Position numbers and translations under genes: made by a program. The notes under the pieces were generated by a model. It had not been told where the DNA came from, did no database searches, and saw only the letters and a program-made list of their open reading frames with translations. A stretch of 9,872 nt of DNA from an uncultured Phascolarctobacterium sp. (GTDB lineage Bacteria > Bacillota > Negativicutes > Acidaminococcales > Acidaminococcaceae): positions 1 through 9,872 of the forward strand of contig CAMFZA010000051.1 of the NCBI GenBank assembly GCA_946002345.1, given 5' to 3'. Below, piece after piece: positions 1 through 6,081 of this stretch; position 1 is the stretch's first letter, and every line of letters begins with the position of its first letter.

Positions 1-1
1 T

Positions 2-691
2 TTAGATGTTGTCACAATGCTCGGTTGCCAAGATAGTAAAGGTATTTTTATTGTAGGCGATCAGCCCCTCCTCCTTCATCCGAGCCAACTCCCTGGTCAG
101 AGCACTGCGATCCGCATCCAGATAATTAGCCAAATCCGTACGGTTGAAGGGAATCGTAAATTGTCGACAGTCATTGTTCCGAGCTTCTTGTTCCAAATAA
201 GCCAAAATCTTGCTGCGCAAGGTCTTTTTGCAAAGGATTTCGGTCTTTTCAATCAGGCGCGTATTATTATCTGCCAAAGTAGACACAATATTACACATGA
301 GTCTTTGGGAAGCTTTGCTGGCAGTATTAACTTCAAAAAGCGCTCTCCCCAAGGGCAGCATGAGAATCTCACTATCGCTAGCCACAAAATAGCTTACCAC
401 ACTGCGATCCCCCAGCTTACCTAAAAAATTTTCAGCAAAGACGGAACCAGCACCCAAATTGGCAATAATGGATTTTTCACCCCAAATATCCTCTTTAATC
501 ATCTGTACAGTGCCTTCTAACACCACGCACAGGTTTTCCACACAGTCTCCTGCCAAATAAATATAATCGGATTTGGGAAAATGCTTAATCAGTCCATGGA
601 ATCTTTGTAATACCTCACTGATTTCCTCCCTCTCCAAGCCATGGAATAAAGGTATGTCCATAAAGTTGGGGATAAATATTTTGGCTGCCAT
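2..691 (-). CDS. Crp/Fnr-family transcriptional regulator
   Basis: Cytoplasmic DNA-binding regulator of 229 aa. An N-terminal cyclic-nucleotide-binding-type beta-roll spans about residues 12-120, with a GSVFAE...GDRS stretch at 82-97 that resembles the phosphate-binding cassette of CRP (E87, R96, S97). A long dimerisation helix follows at about 121-155. The C-terminal winged helix-turn-helix is at about 158-222, with recognition helix DRSALTRELARM at 194-205. There is no N-terminal cysteine cluster like that of FNR, so an oxygen-sensing [4Fe-4S] role is not supported; the ligand is unknown. I chose the ATG at 691 because a purine-rich ribosome binding site sits 8 nt upstream. A GTG three codons earlier would overlap that site. 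The gene lies 213 bp beyond the end of dnaJ, past a terminator, so it is its own unit. Family assignment is firm; target genes are inferred only from a dyad in its promoter. Confidence 0.9.
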   Translation of the reverse strand: MAAKIFIPNFMDIPLFHGLEREEISEVLQRFHGLIKHFPKSDYIYLAGDCVENLCVVLEGTVQMIKEDIWGEKSIIANLGAGSVFAENFLGKLGDRSVVSYFVASDSEILMLPLGRALFEVNTASKASQRLMCNIVSTLADNNTRLIEKTEILCKKTLRSKILAYLEQEARNNDCRQFTIPFNRTDLANYLDADRSALTRELARMKEEGLIAYNKNTFTILATEHCDNI

Positions 692-699
692 AGCCTTCA

Positions 700-708
700 C
701 CTTCCTCT
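700..708 (-). promoter_or_regulatory. ribosome binding site of the Crp/Fnr gene
   Basis: The minus strand reads AGAGGAAGG here, 8 nt before the ATG at 691. It touches the alternative GTG at 700-698 directly, so it favours the ATG start. Confidence 0.7.
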
Positions 709-791
709 ATTGTTTCTGCTTCTGCTTTCATTATGCCAAAGAGGAACGTCTCTGTAAATATTTAGTAATTAAAGTAAGCATTATGTAATTA

Positions 792-807
792 TGTTGCACA
801 CGCAACA
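792..807. promoter_or_regulatory. candidate Crp/Fnr operator (autoregulatory)
   Basis: TGTTGC-ACAC-GCAACA is a perfect 6-4-6 inverted repeat of 16 bp, the size and geometry of Crp/Fnr-family sites (compare TGTGA-N6-TCACA). It lies about 100 bp upstream of the Crp/Fnr start codon. On the minus strand TTTAAT at 773-768 is a 5/6 match to a -10 box. With a start near 761 the dyad would be centred at about -39, close to the class II activator position. No good -35 box is present, which is consistent with an activator-dependent promoter. The palindrome is seen directly; the link to this regulator is inferred. The rest of 692-862 is AT-rich, with one weaker dyad (AATCA-N6-TGATT, 821-836). Confidence 0.5.
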
Positions 808-862
808 CTCTCTTCATCATAATCATTTTCTTGATTGGTTATAAATATGTCCGACTAACAGC

Positions 863-891
863 AAAAAGCCCCTGCCAAATTTGACAGGGGC
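863..891 (-). terminator. rho-independent terminator of the hrcA-grpE-dnaK-dnaJ operon
   Basis: The minus strand forms a stem of GCCCCTG with CAGGGGC, extended inward by a T.G wobble, a C-G and A-T pairs around a small loop. It is followed at once by TTTTT (867-863). It starts 14 nt after the dnaJ stop codon. Confidence 0.93.
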
Positions 892-904
892 ACAGCTTCA
901 TAGC

Positions 905-2059
905 TTATTTAAAAAGATTCTTTATTTTATTAAGAAAGCTTTTTTCCTCAGGGTTAATATTGTCCTTGCTAATGGTTTCAAAGGCACGCAAAGCATCCTT
1001 TTGCTTGTCGCTGAGCTTGGTGGGCACAACCACCTTGATGCGTACCAACTGGTCGCCACGTAGGCCACCGCGCAGGCTGGGAATACCCTTGCCCTTCAAA
1101 CGCAGCACCTTGCCGGGCTGGGTGCCCTCAGGCACCTTCATGGTTACCTGACCATCCAGTGTGGGTACCTTAATTTCAGCGCCAAGTGTGGCTTGGACAA
1201 TGTTGATAGGTACCTCGCACAGTACAGTGGTGCCATCACGTTCAAAGAACTTGTGCGGCTTCACGTACAGATATACGTACAGATCACCGCTAGGTCCGCC
1301 CTTTGCACCGGCTTCGCCCTCGCCTGCAACACGCAATCTGGAGCCATTGTCCACACCGGCAGGAATCTTTACCTTCAGATGCTTGTTCTTCTTTACAGTG
1401 CCTTTGCCACGGCATTCCTTACAAGGCTGGGATACAATCTTGCCCTCCCCATGGCATTTGGAGCAGGGACGCTCGTTGACCATTTGGCCGAACATAGTGT
1501 TCTGAGTAAAGCGTACATAACCGCTGCCATGGCATTCAGGGCAGGTTTCTACCTTGGAGCCAGGCTCAGCGCCAGTACCATGGCAATGGTCGCAGGCCTC
1601 ATCACGGTAAAGGTTGATTTCCTTTTCAATGCCAAAGGCAGCCTCTTCAAAGGTGATTTCCAAATCAAAGCGCAGGTCAGCACCACGCTGAGGACCAGCA
1701 TTGCTGGCACGACCGCTACGTCCACCCTGGCCGCCGAAGAACATATCAAAAATATCCTCCATACCGCTGCCACTAAAGCCGCCAAAGCCACCGCCAAAGG
1801 GATTGCCACCGGGACCACCACCCTGTTGGGCCTGCTCAAAGGCATCAGGACCTAATTGGTCGTATTGGGAGCGCTTGGTTTCATCGGACAGCACGCTATA
1901 GGCCTCGTTGACCTCTTTGAATTTTTCTTCGGCCGCCGGATTGCCTGTTTTGCGGTCGGGATGGTATTTCAGGGCCAGTGTACGGTATGCTTTTTTTAAT
2001 TCGTCCGCAGTGGCAGTCTTAGAAACGCCAAGGACTTCATAATAATCTCGTTTAGCCAT
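905..2059 (-). CDS. dnaJ: chaperone protein DnaJ (Hsp40)
   Basis: Co-chaperone of 384 aa that binds unfolded proteins, delivers them to DnaK and stimulates DnaK ATP hydrolysis. The J domain (residues 5-70) carries the HPD motif at 33-35. A Gly/Phe-rich linker (about 79-125) follows. The zinc-binding domain has four CxxCxGxG repeats at 156-163, 173-180, 199-206 and 213-220, all cysteines intact. The substrate-binding C-terminal domain runs to about 350. Length and order are those of a complete type I DnaJ. The ATG at 2059 has GGAGG (2071-2067) 7 nt upstream. It is the last gene of the operon, 199 bp after dnaK; that spacer holds two structured segments and no convincing promoter, so dnaJ is probably read through from upstream. 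A terminator follows 14 nt after the stop. In many Bacillota prmA follows dnaJ; here it does not. Confidence 0.98.
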   Translation of the reverse strand: MAKRDYYEVLGVSKTATADELKKAYRTLALKYHPDRKTGNPAAEEKFKEVNEAYSVLSDETKRSQYDQLGPDAFEQAQQGGGPGGNPFGGGFGGFSGSGMEDIFDMFFGGQGGRSGRASNAGPQRGADLRFDLEITFEEAAFGIEKEINLYRDEACDHCHGTGAEPGSKVETCPECHGSGYVRFTQNTMFGQMVNERPCSKCHGEGKIVSQPCKECRGKGTVKKNKHLKVKIPAGVDNGSRLRVAGEGEAGAKGGPSGDLYVYLYVKPHKFFERDGTTVLCEVPINIVQATLGAEIKVPTLDGQVTMKVPEGTQPGKVLRLKGKGIPSLRGGLRGDQLVRIKVVVPTKLSDKQKDALRAFETISKDNINPEEKSFLNKIKNLFK

Positions 2060-2086
2060 AATTTGGCCTCCATTTATATATTAAGT

Positions 2087-2123
2087 TAGTGCCCAAAAGC
2101 TTTTGGTGAGCCATTGGGCACTA
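2087..2123 (-). repeat. dnaK-dnaJ intergenic hairpin with nested palindrome
   Basis: TAGTGCCCA (2087-2095) and TGGGCACTA (2115-2123) form a perfect 9-bp stem around a 19-nt loop. The perfect 14-nt palindrome CCAAAAGCTTTTGG (2093-2106) overlaps one arm, so the two folds exclude each other. On the mRNA the hairpin ends 15 nt before the GGAGG of dnaJ and has no T tract after it. A processing, stability or translation element is more plausible than a terminator. It is not a CIRCE element. Confidence 0.6.
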
Positions 2124-2139
2124 TCATAGTAAATATCAA

Positions 2140-2254
2140 TTCTATGGACCGCATAGAATGTGCCAGATACGAGGCGCGGCGACGCAGACGTATTAATAAT
2201 ACTTCAAGGAGCCGCAACGAAGTAGATGGTGCATTATAGGCGGTCGCTATAGAA
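2140..2254 (+). repeat. structured palindromic intergenic element, copy A
   Basis: Imperfect palindrome filling most of the dnaK-dnaJ spacer and beginning 4 nt after the dnaK stop. Read on the plus strand, outer helices pair TTCTAT (2140-2145) with ATAGAA (2249-2254) and GACCGC (2147-2152) with GCGGTC (2240-2245). The main helix pairs AATGTGCCAGATAC (2157-2170) with GTAGATGGTGCATT (2222-2235): 12 of 14 positions pair, counting two G.T wobbles, and the other two are a tandem G.A/A.G mismatch. An internal loop (GAGGC opposite AACGAA), GCGGC/GCCGC (2176-2180/2211-2215) and GTATTA/TAATAC (2190-2195/2197-2202) lie inside. The wobbles and G.A pairs work only on the plus strand, so copy A is antisense to the operon. 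TTCTATG/CATAGAA (2140-2158) is a competing local hairpin. See copy B at 4129-4226. Confidence 0.7.
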
Positions 2255-2258
2255 CTTC

Positions 2259-4109
2259 TTACTTTTTATCGTCTACGACTTCGGCGTCTACTACATCGTC
2301 ATCATGTTTTGCGCCGCCTTGTGCGCCAGCGCCTGCACCAGGAGAACCTCCAGCCACCTTTTCCGCTTCCGACTCCAAGTACACCTCTTCGCTCAGCTCA
2401 TACATCGGTTTAGTCAATGCTTCAGTATCAGCTTTAATCTTAGCCAAATCATCACCCTTTACGGATTCCTTCAGGGTGTCAACGGCAGCCTTAACCTTAG
2501 CAATCAGGTCATCCTTGCCTTTGCCTTCCATGTCCTTCATGGTCTTTTCGGCTTGGTAAATCAGGTTGTCGGCTTGGTTTTTAACCTCAACGCCTTCCTT
2601 ACGTTTCTTATCGGCTTCAGCATTAGCTTCAGCTTCTTTTACCATTCTATCTACTTCGTCCTTATCCAAGGTGCCAGAGGAGGTAATAGTAATCTTTTGT
2701 TCCTTGCCAGTGCCCAAATCCTTAGCGCTTACGTTAACGATACCGTTAGCATCAATATCGAAAGCAACTTCAATCTTCGGTACTCCACGAGGAGCAGCGG
2801 GGATGCCGCTCAGCTCGAAGCGACCCAAGGTCTTGTTGTCGGCAGCCATTTCACGTTCGCCTTGCAGAACATGGATATCAACGGAGGGTTGATTATCTGC
2901 TGCAGTGGAGAATACTTGCTTCTTGGAGGTAGGAATAGTGGTGTTGCGGTCGATAATCTTAGTGAAGACGCCACCCAAGGTTTCGATACCCAAGGACAGC
3001 GGAGTTACGTCCAGCAGCAGTACGGAACCAGTGCCTTCTTCGCCAGAAAGTACGCCAGCTTGAATAGCAGCACCTACAGCAACGCATTCGTCCGGGTTTA
3101 CACCTTTATAGGGCTCCTTGCCCATGAATTTCTTAATAGCAGCTTGTACAGCGGGGATACGAGAAGAACCACCAACCAGAACGACCTTGGAGATGTCGCT
3201 GCTGGACAGGCCGGCATCGCTCATAGCTTGGCGAACAGGGCCCATGGTGCGTTCTACCAAATCAGCAGTCATAGCTTCGAATTTAGCACGGGTCAGGTCC
3301 ATATCCAAATGTTTCGGGCCATCAGCACCTGCAGTGATGAAGGGCAGGTTAATATTGGTGCTCATTACGCCGGACAGCTCGATTTTAGCTTTTTCTGCAG
3401 CTTCACGCAGACGTTGCATAGCCATACGGTCGCTAGACAGGTCAATGCCTTCAGCCTTCTTAAATTCTTCAACCATCCAGTCCATGATTTTCTTATCGAA
3501 GTCATCGCCACCCTGATGGGTATAGCCATTGGTTGCCTTTACTTCGAATACACCATCGCCTACATCCAGAATGGATACGTCGAAGGTGCCGCCACCCAGG
3601 TCATATACCATGATGGTATGGTCATCGGTTTTGTCAATGCCATAAGCCAGAGATGCAGCGGTAGGCTCGTTGATAATACGCAGTACTTCCAGACCGGCAA
3701 TTTTGCCTGCGTCCTTGGTTGCCTGACGTTGGCTATCGTTGAAGTATGCAGGAACGGTAATAACTGCTTGGGTTACCTTTTCACCCAGATAAGCTTCAGC
3801 GTCAGCCTTCAACTTTTGCAGAATCATTGCGGAAATTTCTTCCGGAGAGTATTTTTTATCATCGATGGTTACACGATAGCTGCCCTCGCCCATATGACGT
3901 TTGATGGAGCTAATAGTTCTGTCAGGATTGGAAACAGCCTGACGTTTTGCCAATTGGCCAACCAGACGCTCGCCGTTTTTAGCAAAGCCAACTACGGACG
4001 GGGTCAGGCGGGAGCCTTCTTGGTTAGTGATAACGGTGGGTTCGCCACCTTCCATTACAGCAACAACAGAGTAACTAGAACCAAAGTCAATACCAATTAC
4101 CATCGACAT
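2259..4109 (-). CDS. dnaK: chaperone protein DnaK (Hsp70)
   Basis: ATP-dependent cytoplasmic chaperone of 616 aa, working with DnaJ and GrpE. The nucleotide-binding domain (about 1-355) shows the phosphate-1 loop GIDFGSSYS at 6-14, the phosphate-2 motif [10 protein letters not shown] at 170-179 with T175 at the E. coli T199 position, and LVGGSSRIP at 311-319. The linker [10 protein letters not shown] (364-373) precedes the beta-sandwich substrate domain and a helical lid, ending in a Gly/Ala-rich stretch and an acidic tail. The insert of about 24 residues found in Gram-negative DnaK is missing near residue 75, the usual Gram-positive form. The phosphate-1 loop reads GSSYS where most bacterial DnaKs have GTTNS; the changes T to S keep the hydroxyls. 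The ATG at 4109 has AGGAGG 8 nt upstream, while the ATG two codons later would be too far. It lies 153 bp after grpE, with structured copy B between them. Confidence 0.98.
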   Translation of the reverse strand: MSMVIGIDFGSSYSVVAVMEGGEPTVITNQEGSRLTPSVVGFAKNGERLVGQLAKRQAVSNPDRTISSIKRHMGEGSYRVTIDDKKYSPEEISAMILQKLKADAEAYLGEKVTQAVITVPAYFNDSQRQATKDAGKIAGLEVLRIINEPTAASLAYGIDKTDDHTIMVYDLGGGTFDVSILDVGDGVFEVKATNGYTHQGGDDFDKKIMDWMVEEFKKAEGIDLSSDRMAMQRLREAAEKAKIELSGVMSTNINLPFITAGADGPKHLDMDLTRAKFEAMTADLVERTMGPVRQAMSDAGLSSSDISKVVLVGGSSRIPAVQAAIKKFMGKEPYKGVNPDECVAVGAAIQAGVLSGEEGTGSVLLLDVTPLSLGIETLGGVFTKIIDRNTTIPTSKKQVFSTAADNQPSVDIHVLQGEREMAADNKTLGRFELSGIPAAPRGVPKIEVAFDIDANGIVNVSAKDLGTGKEQKITITSSGTLDKDEVDRMVKEAEANAEADKKRKEGVEVKNQADNLIYQAEKTMKDMEGKGKDDLIAKVKAAVDTLKESVKGDDLAKIKADTEALTKPMYELSEEVYLESEAEKVAGGSPGAGAGAQGGAKHDDDVVDAEVVDDKK

Positions 4110-4128
4110 TTTTTAATCCTCCTAACGC

Positions 4129-4226
4129 GACTGTCGATAAAGCATCATCTGCTTCACAATTTTTCGTCGAGGTACCTCTAGTACGACTCCTCAAAATTGC
4201 TCGCATCTAATACTTTCTCACCAGTC
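4129..4226 (-). repeat. structured palindromic intergenic element, copy B
   Basis: Imperfect palindrome in the grpE-dnaK spacer, in sense orientation in the operon mRNA. On the minus strand, GACTG (4226-4222) pairs with CAGTC (4133-4129). The main helix pairs AAAGTATTAGATGC (4216-4203) with GCAGATGATGCTTT (4152-4139): 12 of 14 positions pair, two of them by T.G wobble, and a tandem G.A/A.G mismatch sits at positions 10-11, as in copy A. A GAG/TGAA internal loop, CAATTTT/AAAATTG (4199-4193/4163-4157) and GTCG/CGAC (4187-4184/4169-4166) follow inward. A 10-nt palindrome GAGGTACCTC lies at 4169-4178. The base of the structure ends 6 nt before the dnaK AGGAGG, so folding could affect dnaK translation; that is inference. 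Confidence 0.7.
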
Positions 4227-4262
4227 TTGTTCGCAAAATATTTTAATAAGTTTATATGTAAT

Positions 4263-4868
4263 CTATTCATTCGCGTTAACGCGAACCTTACTATGACGAA
4301 TTACCTTATCGCCCAGCTTGTAGCCCTTTTCGAAGACCATATCAATGATTTCGTCCTCTAGTTCCGGGTTATGGCCACGCATTACAGCTTCGTGCAGCTG
4401 TGGGTCAAATTTTTGGTCCTGGGCCGGAATTTCTTCTACCTTTAATTCGCTAAAGGTAGCTTCAAATTGGCGGCGAATCTTTTGCATGCCAGTAATAACG
4501 CCTTCCATATCGGTGGCCTTGGCAGCACTTGCTTCCGCACGCTCAAAATTATCCAACACCTTCAAGAACTTACCCACAACGCCGGCGGTAACAAAGGTGG
4601 AAAGCTGTTCCTTCTCGCTAGCGGTACGACGGCGGAAGTTCTCAAAATCTGCCTGCAAACGCAGCAGACGATTGGTTAATTCTTCAATCTTCACATCCTT
4701 GGGGTCCGGCTCCGCCTCTTGAGCGGTCTCCTCCTTGGCCTCTTCCTTAGCTTCAGCCTTTTTTTCGGGCTCAGCCTCTTCAGCGGTGGCTTGCTGCTTT
4801 ACGTCGGCATCTGTGGTAGCTTGCGCTTCCTCCTGCGCCATGGTGTCTTTTACATCATTCTCTTGCAA
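4263..4868 (-). CDS. grpE: nucleotide exchange factor GrpE
   Basis: DnaK co-chaperone of 201 aa that releases ADP from DnaK as a dimer; cytoplasmic. Residues 1-55 are a low-complexity Ala/Glu/Lys tail. The long coiled-coil dimerisation helix covers about 56-115 and includes the family motif ADFENFRRR at 73-81. The beta-wing domain that contacts DnaK follows, ending with GYKLGDKVIRHSKVRV at 182-197, the usual GrpE C-terminus. The start is most likely the TTG at 4868: AGGAGG lies 7 nt upstream, whereas the first in-frame ATG (residue 10) has no ribosome binding site. The gene begins 20 nt after the hrcA stop and is surely co-transcribed with it. Confidence 0.97.
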   Translation of the reverse strand: MQENDVKDTMAQEEAQATTDADVKQQATAEEAEPEKKAEAKEEAKEETAQEAEPDPKDVKIEELTNRLLRLQADFENFRRRTASEKEQLSTFVTAGVVGKFLKVLDNFERAEASAAKATDMEGVITGMQKIRRQFEATFSELKVEEIPAQDQKFDPQLHEAVMRGHNPELEDEIIDMVFEKGYKLGDKVIRHSKVRVNANE

Positions 4869-4875
4869 AGCACTT

Positions 4876-4881
4876 CCTCCT
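4876..4881 (-). promoter_or_regulatory. ribosome binding site deciding the TTG start of grpE
   Basis: A perfect AGGAGG on the minus strand, 7 nt before TTG at 4868-4866. A GTG at 4873-4871 is too close and out of frame. Confidence 0.8.
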
Positions 4882-4888
4882 TTTGTTT

Positions 4889-5920
4889 CTATTTACTATT
4901 TTCATGCTCAAACATGGTTTTCAAATACTTATGCAGATAATCCATTACGGAAATTACCTTGCCATATTCCATGCGTGTGGGCCCCAGCACTGCCATGGTG
5001 CCCACTATCTTACCATTGAGACGGTAGGTAGCCTGAACCATACTGCAATCCTGAATCCCGGAGAACTTGTTCTCACTGCCAATGGTAACCCTTAGACCGC
5101 TATCCTCACCGGACTTAAGCAGGTCACGCACCACGCGCTCCTCCTCTAAAATGCCCAGCAAATTGCGTACACGCTCCACATCCCGGAACTCCGGTTGATT
5201 CAGGAGCTGCTTAGTGCCACCCAAGAATACCTTTTGCTCCATGTGCTTATTACGCATGCGCCGAATGGAATGCACCAAAGATGTAAAGAGCAGCTTGTCA
5301 TCAGAAATATTGCTGTGCACTACCGCAAGCAATTCCTCACTGATGTCTGCCAACTCCTTGCCCTCTAACAGGCGGCTGATTTTGCCGGCTAAGTAATCCA
5401 ACTCTTCCGGTCGCATGCCCAAGGGAACCTCCACAACGCAATTATCCACGTTACCGTCATCAGTAATGATGCACAGGATGGCATGGTGCTCATCCAGAGG
5501 CAAGAACTTCATATAACGGAACCTAGCTCCTGCATCCCGATTGGCCAAGACCATGGAAACATTTTGGGTCATACGGGATAAAATCTTGGCTGTGGACTGG
5601 AAGATTTCATCAAGACTTCTGCGTCTTTCGTTAAACCAACCATTAATCAGTGCTCTTTCATTATCAGAAAGGGCGCCAGGCTCAATCAGTGAATCTACAT
5701 ACAGCCGATAGGCTTGAGCCGAGGGTACACGTCCTGCTGAGGTGTGGGGCTGCTCCAAATATCCCAAAAGCTCCAAATCACTCATCTCATTACGGATGGT
5801 AGCGGGGCTCAGTCCCAAATCATATTTGCGGGCAATGGTTCTGGAGCCAACAGGCTCAGCAGTAGAAATATAATCCTCAATTATGAGCTGGAGAATTTTT
5901 TTCTTTCTATCATTTAGCAT
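4889..5920 (-). CDS. hrcA: heat-inducible transcription repressor HrcA
   Basis: Repressor of 343 aa that binds CIRCE operators and is kept active by chaperonins; titration of chaperones during heat shock relieves repression. The N-terminal winged helix (about 1-75) has the family-typical stretches STAEPVGSRTIA at 19-30, LSPATIRNEMSDLE at 37-50 and HTSAGRVPS at 59-67. A GAF-like and dimerisation region makes up the rest. Length is normal for the family. ATG at 5920 is preceded by GAGGTGGG. It is the first gene of the operon, with a perfect CIRCE 20 bp upstream of its start, so it represses itself together with grpE, dnaK and dnaJ. Confidence 0.97.
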   Translation of the reverse strand: MLNDRKKKILQLIIEDYISTAEPVGSRTIARKYDLGLSPATIRNEMSDLELLGYLEQPHTSAGRVPSAQAYRLYVDSLIEPGALSDNERALINGWFNERRRSLDEIFQSTAKILSRMTQNVSMVLANRDAGARFRYMKFLPLDEHHAILCIITDDGNVDNCVVEVPLGMRPEELDYLAGKISRLLEGKELADISEELLAVVHSNISDDKLLFTSLVHSIRRMRNKHMEQKVFLGGTKQLLNQPEFRDVERVRNLLGILEEERVVRDLLKSGEDSGLRVTIGSENKFSGIQDCSMVQATYRLNGKIVGTMAVLGPTRMEYGKVISVMDYLHKYLKTMFEHENSK

Positions 5921-5940
5921 ATTCCCACCTCATTTAGTTG

Positions 5941-5967
5941 TTAGCACTCATATCATTGGAGTGCTAA
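5941..5967. promoter_or_regulatory. CIRCE operator of the hrcA operon
   Basis: TTAGCACTC-N9-GAGTGCTAA, an exact match to the CIRCE consensus bound by HrcA. It lies just downstream of the predicted transcription start (about 5973), within the leader before hrcA. Confidence 0.97.
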
Positions 5968-5979
5968 CATCTTGGTATA

Positions 5980-6008
5980 AGAATAGCACTCCCATTCTTT
6001 ATTGTCAA
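5980..6008 (-). promoter_or_regulatory. sigma-A promoter of hrcA-grpE-dnaK-dnaJ
   Basis: On the minus strand the -35 box is TTGACA (6008-6003, 6/6), the spacer is 17 nt and the -10 box is TATTCT (5985-5980, 4/6). An extra CIRCE half-site, TAGCACTC on the plus strand at 5984-5991, covers the -10/spacer junction. Confidence 0.85.
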
Positions 6009-6019
6009 CAGCTTTTTGT

Positions 6020-6061
6020 AAAAAAAGCACATCGTCACAAAGATTTCAAATCTCGTGACGA
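6020..6061 (-). terminator. rho-independent terminator of the peptidase-transporter unit
   Basis: The minus-strand stem pairs TCGTCAC (6061-6055) with GTGACGA (6038-6032), continuing inward as AGATTT/AAATCT after a small internal loop. Five nt later comes a run of seven T (6026-6020). A weak outer pairing, AAGCA (6080-6076) with TGCTT (6029-6025), may bring the T tract next to the stem. It lies between the transporter stop and the hrcA promoter. Confidence 0.75.
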
Positions 6062-6081
6062 AGTAGGTTTAAGTATGCTTA

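Noticed and set aside
821..836. Dyad AATCA-N6-TGATT as another regulator site
   Set aside because: AT-rich, five-base arms only and no second occurrence; too weak to list as a feature.
1193..1855. Plus-strand open frame of 220 codons opposite dnaJ
   Set aside because: Antisense to dnaJ; its repetitive Ala/Thr-rich product mirrors the Gly/Phe linker and zinc repeats of dnaJ.
2087..2123. Second CIRCE operator before dnaJ
   Set aside because: The arms (TAGTGCCCA/TGGGCACTA) and the 19-nt spacing do not match TTAGCACTC-N9-GAGTGCTAA.
2304..4181. Long open frame (625 codons) on the plus strand opposite dnaK
   Set aside because: It lies almost entirely antisense to a confidently identified dnaK, lacks a recognised family or clear ribosome binding site, and such antisense frames over hsp70 genes are a known codon-bias effect.
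4203..4237. Internal promoter for dnaK in the grpE-dnaK spacer
   Set aside because: The best boxes (TTGCGA, 18 nt, TATTAG) are only 4/6 matches each, and the bases are part of copy B.
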